From: Pinirhizobacter soli
GTDB taxonomy: Bacteria; Pseudomonadota; Gammaproteobacteria; Xanthomonadales; Rhodanobacteraceae
DNA length: 64,000 nucleotides
NCBI RefSeq assembly: GCF_015905305.1
Contig: NZ_JADZLQ010000001.1
Location: 1,884,599-1,948,598, forward strand
Reading direction: 5' to 3'
Shown here one piece after another: positions 61,547 to 64,000 of this stretch (position 1 is the stretch's first letter; every line of letters starts with the position of its first letter). The notes under the pieces were generated by a model. That model was given only the letters and a program-made list of their open reading frames with translations, ran no database searches and was not told the origin of the DNA. A program made the translations under genes and the position numbers.

Positions 61547-61762
61547 ATGCCGTCCGTTAAAGTCCGCGAGAACGAGCCGTTCGAGCTTGCCCTGCGTCGT
61601 TTCAAGCGTACCTGTGAAAAGGCTGGTGTGCTGGCCGAGACCCGCAAGCGCGAGTTCTACGAAAAGCCCACCCAGGAACGCAAGCGCAAGCGTGCTGCTG
61701 CGGTCAAGCGCCACCTGCGCCGCCTGTCGCGTGACGTTTCCCGCAAGACCCGCATGTACTGA
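61547..61762 (+). CDS. rpsU: 30S ribosomal protein S21
   Basis: A 71-residue, highly basic S21. The sequence runs [20 protein letters not shown], then [19 protein letters not shown] and a Lys/Arg-rich tail ending RKTRMY, essentially the family consensus. S21 helps 30S initiation at Shine-Dalgarno sites. It heads the macromolecular-synthesis operon with dnaG. TGGAG precedes the ATG. Confidence 0.99.
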   Translation: MPSVKVRENEPFELALRRFKRTCEKAGVLAETRKREFYEKPTQERKRKRAAAVKRHLRRLSRDVSRKTRMY

Positions 61763-61854
61763 GTGTCCTGCCTGCCCGCCTTCACTGGCATAGGGGCAGG
61801 CAACCGGCAGGCGCGTCCAACCCGCAGCCGCCACCTCGCTTACGCATGTTACGG

Positions 61855-61886
61855 ACCGGCGCCACCCCCTGGGAGGCGCCGGTTTT
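61855..61886 (+). terminator. Hairpin after rpsU (internal attenuator)
   Basis: ACCGGCGCC (61855-61863) and GGCGCCGGT (61875-61883) form nine pairs, followed by a short T4. It is within the operon and would lower yqeY/dnaG expression relative to rpsU, as the known rpsU-dnaG terminator does in E. coli. Confidence 0.7.
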
Positions 61887-61914
61887 CGTGTTCGAAGTCA
61901 AATAAGGAATTCCC

Positions 61915-62358
61915 GTGAGCCTGAAGCAGCAACTGACCGAAGACATGAAGAACGCCATGCGTGGCGGCGAGAAGGACAAGCTCGGCGTGATCCGCCTGAT
62001 GCTGGCCGCCGTGAAGCAGCGCGAAGTGGACGAGCGCATCGAGCTGGACGACACCCAGGTGCTGGCTACGCTTGAAAAAATGATGAAGCAGCGGCGCGAT
62101 TCAGTGACCCAGTTCGAAGCCGCCGCCCGCGAGGATCTGGCCAAGATCGAGCGCTACGAAATGGGCATCATCGAAGCCTACCTTCCGGCCAAGCTCGACG
62201 AGGCTGGCATCGAGGCCCTGGTGCGCCAGGCCGTGGCCGAAACCGGCGCCACCGGCATGAAGGACATGGGCAAGGTGGTGGGCTGGGTCAAGGACAAGGC
62301 CGCCGGCACCGCCGACATGGCGGTGGTGTCCCAGAAGGTGAAGGCTGCCCTGGCGTAA
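61915..62358 (+). CDS. GatB/YqeY domain-containing protein
   Basis: A 147-residue protein matching YqeY, which resembles the tail of GatB, an amidotransferase subunit that recognises tRNA. Segments are LKQQLTEDMKNAMRGGEKDK, LGVIRLMLAAVKQREVDERI and TGMKDMGKVVGWVKDKAAG. The free-standing role is unproven. The start is GTG with an AAGGAA site. It sits between rpsU and dnaG, a common insertion in proteobacteria. Confidence 0.95.
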   Translation: MSLKQQLTEDMKNAMRGGEKDKLGVIRLMLAAVKQREVDERIELDDTQVLATLEKMMKQRRDSVTQFEAAAREDLAKIERYEMGIIEAYLPAKLDEAGIEALVRQAVAETGATGMKDMGKVVGWVKDKAAGTADMAVVSQKVKAALA

Positions 62359-62432
62359 GCTGCCACGTTTCACGCCTCCCGCACGATCGGGCACGCAAGA
62401 TCACCGCCACTTAAAGTTAGCGGAGTCCTGCC

Positions 62433-62606
62433 ATGCTCAAGTGGGCCATCATCTTCGGCATCGTGTCGCTGATCACCGGCGCCCTCGGTTTTACCGGTAT
62501 CTCCGGTGCCGCAGGGACCATCGCCAAGGTCCTGTTCGCGATCTTCCTGATCTTCTTCATCATCGCCATCCTGGCCGTGGTCGGCATCTTCCACATGGCG
62601 TTCTAG
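62433..62606 (+). CDS. Small DUF1328 family membrane protein (YtjA-like)
   Basis: A 57-residue hydrophobic protein, [20 protein letters not shown] followed by a glycine-rich turn ([12 protein letters not shown]) and a second helix ([20 protein letters not shown]). This is the DUF1328/YtjA pattern of two membrane helices. A GGAG site precedes the ATG at good distance. Its function is unknown; relatives are stress-induced in some bacteria. Its place between yqeY and dnaG is unusual for this operon. Confidence 0.88.
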   Translation: MLKWAIIFGIVSLITGALGFTGISGAAGTIAKVLFAIFLIFFIIAILAVVGIFHMAF

Positions 62607-62635
62607 ACGGGCCAGCCCCGGGCCGCGCTGGCCGC

Positions 62636-62641
62636 TACAAT
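62636..62641 (+). promoter_or_regulatory. -10 hexamer TACAAT five bases before dnaG
   Basis: TACAAT ends five bases before the dnaG ATG with no ribosome-binding site between, so a leaderless dnaG transcript is predicted in addition to read-through from rpsU. Confidence 0.5.
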
Positions 62642-62646
62642 GCCCC

Positions 62647-64000
62647 ATGCGCGGTCGTATCCCCGATTCCTTCATCGACGAACTGCTTGCCCGTGTCGAC
62701 ATCGTCGACACGATCGAGCGGCGCGTGCCGCTTAAAAAGGCCGGGCGCGAATGGACCGCCTGCTGCCCCTTCCACAACGAGCGCTCGCCCTCGTTCTACG
62801 TGAGCCCGCAGAAGCAGTTCTACCACTGCTTCGGCTGCGGCGTGCACGGCAGCGCGATCAAATTCCTTATGGAATACGAGCGCCTGGAATTCGTCGACGC
62901 GGTGGAAGAACTCGCCCAGTCGGTGGGCCTGAAGGTGCCTTACGAAGGCGGCCGCGACGCCGCCCCGCGCGAGGACAAGACCGACCTCTACGCCCTGCTC
63001 GATGGCGCGGCGCAATACTACGAAGACCAACTGCCCAAGAGCGCCGAGGCGAAGGAATACGTCAAGCGCCGCGGCCTGGATGCCCAGACCATCAAGGCCT
63101 TCCGCATCGGCTGGGCACCGGCCGGGTTCGATGGCGTGATCAAGGCGCTGGGCAATTCCGAGACGCGCCTTAAGCTTCTGAATGAAGCGGGCATGGTGGC
63201 CGCGAACGAGCGCGGCAACCGCTATGACCGTTTCCGCGAACGGGTGATGTTCCCGATCCTCGATCGCCGCGGCCGCGTGATCGCTTTCGGCGGACGCGTG
63301 CTCACCGGCGACCAGGGCCCGAAATACCTCAACTCACCGGAAACTCCCCTCTTCCATAAGGGAAAAGAGCTCTTCGCGCTGTGGCAGGTAAAGCAGGCCA
63401 ACAAAACCCTTGAGCGCATCGTGGTGGTCGAGGGCTATATGGACGTCATCGCCCTGCACCAGGCGGGGCTGCCGATTGCCGTGGCCACGCTGGGCACGGC
63501 AACCACGCCCGACCATGCCGAAGTGTTGTTCCGCGCCACGCCCGACGTGGTGTTCTGTTTCGACGGTGACCGCGCCGGCAAGCAGGCGGCATGGCGTGCG
63601 CTTGAATCGGTGCTGCCGCGCATGCGCGACGGACGCCAGGCGTTCTTCCTGTTCCTTCCCGACGGCGAAGACCCCGATACCCTGGTGCGCAAGGAAGGCA
63701 AGGAAGGCTTCGAAAAGCGCATGCACAAGGCCACGCCGCTTTCGGAATATTTCTTTGCCGAACTTGGCCGCGACGTGGAACTGGGTAGCCTTGACGGGCG
63801 AGCCCGCCTGGCCGAACGCGCCCGGCCGTTGATCGCCAAGCTGCCCGATGGCGCCTTCCGCGACCTCATGGGTGCGGAGCTGGAGCGACGTACGGGAGCG
63901 AAGGCAACCTTCCAGCCCGAAGCCCACTCCCGCCAGCCGCACCAGCGCAACGCACCGGTGCAGCGCAGCCTGGTGCGCACCGCCATCACCCTGTTGATTG
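62647..64000 (+). CDS. dnaG: DNA primase (N-terminal part, runs off the window)
   Basis: The first ~451 residues of primase, which makes RNA primers at the fork. The CHC2 zinc finger is CCPFHNERSPSF, then YHCFGCGVHG (Cys40, His43, Cys61, Cys64, the same spacing as E. coli). The core has VGLKVPYEGG, GRVIAFGGRVL and the Toprim domain with VVVEGYMDVIALHQAG and CFDGDRAGKQAAWRAL. The C-terminal helicase-binding domain lies beyond the window. ATG 62647 gives the family-standard N-terminus MRGRIPDSFIDELLARVDIV. Confidence 0.98.
   Translation, partial: MRGRIPDSFIDELLARVDIVDTIERRVPLKKAGREWTACCPFHNERSPSFYVSPQKQFYHCFGCGVHGSAIKFLMEYERLEFVDAVEELAQSVGLKVPYEGGRDAAPREDKTDLYALLDGAAQYYEDQLPKSAEAKEYVKRRGLDAQTIKAFRIGWAPAGFDGVIKALGNSETRLKLLNEAGMVAANERGNRYDRFRERVMFPILDRRGRVIAFGGRVLTGDQGPKYLNSPETPLFHKGKELFALWQVKQANKTLERIVVVEGYMDVIALHQAGLPIAVATLGTATTPDHAEVLFRATPDVVFCFDGDRAGKQAAWRALESVLPRMRDGRQAFFLFLPDGEDPDTLVRKEGKEGFEKRMHKATPLSEYFFAELGRDVELGSLDGRARLAERARPLIAKLPDGAFRDLMGAELERRTGAKATFQPEAHSRQPHQRNAPVQRSLVRTAITLLI

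Overview
The window is about 65% GC and reads as the chromosome of a gammaproteobacterium in the Xanthomonadales, most likely Rhodanobacteraceae (Luteibacter/Dyella/Rhodanobacter type). The evidence is gene content and order: DUF2782 next to polA with a small RNA behind it, an isoaspartyl-methyltransferase/tolC/waaA block, cutA-dsbD-tlpA-aroQ-accBC-prmA-fis-purH close to groESL, and a membrane pyrophosphatase. I found no rRNA, tRNA, CRISPR array, insertion sequence or prophage. Most of the window is core chromosome with accessory patches.

Layout. 1-4.4 kb: end of the proton-pumping pyrophosphatase, a CGNR regulator, a TMEM175-type channel, and a run of two alpha/beta hydrolases and an SDR, two of which lack a textbook catalytic residue. 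4.4-6.3 kb: a DUF389 membrane protein behind a structured 5' leader that looks like a riboswitch-type control element. 6.3-10.8 kb: prolyl oligopeptidase, a sulfite-oxidase/cytochrome pair and soluble pyrophosphatase. 10.8-24.3 kb: DUF2333, a TetR regulator, PIMT, TolC, and envelope/LPS genes (waaA, lpxL-type acyltransferase, VirK/YbjX, two glycosyltransferases, O-antigen ligase), then YceI, a RutE-like nitroreductase and an ELM1-type protein. 24.3-31.3 kb: glnE, an LTA-synthase-like sulfatase, and groESL under a CIRCE operator.

31.5-37.2 kb: a CS1/class 5 chaperone-usher pilus operon (chaperone, two paralogous major pilins, usher, tip adhesin) sitting between groES and cutA. A strong intrinsic terminator lies between the two pilins. 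37.3-46.8 kb: cutA, a DsbD with two N-terminal domains, a TlpA-like thioredoxin, aroQ, accB, accC, prmA, a zinc-ribbon/DUF3426 protein, fis and purH. 46.7-52.6 kb: an SBF-family transporter, a GST, DUF2782, polA, an sX13-like sRNA and DUF1993. 52.7-59.6 kb: dinG, a DUF938 methyltransferase, YchJ, a membrane protein, and a LysR regulator divergent from an MBL-SDR-tautomerase set. 59.6-64 kb: folB-folK, tsaD, and the macromolecular-synthesis operon rpsU-yqeY-(DUF1328)-dnaG, with dnaG cut by the window end.

A recurring feature is a -10 hexamer of the TAnAAT type 5-9 bases before the start codon (lpxL, folB, polA, dnaG, the DUF3426 gene, glnE, ELM1, dinG). This predicts leaderless or nearly leaderless mRNAs for many housekeeping genes. 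Start codons were chosen from ribosome-binding sites, signal peptides and family length. All family assignments come from reading motifs by eye, with no database search.
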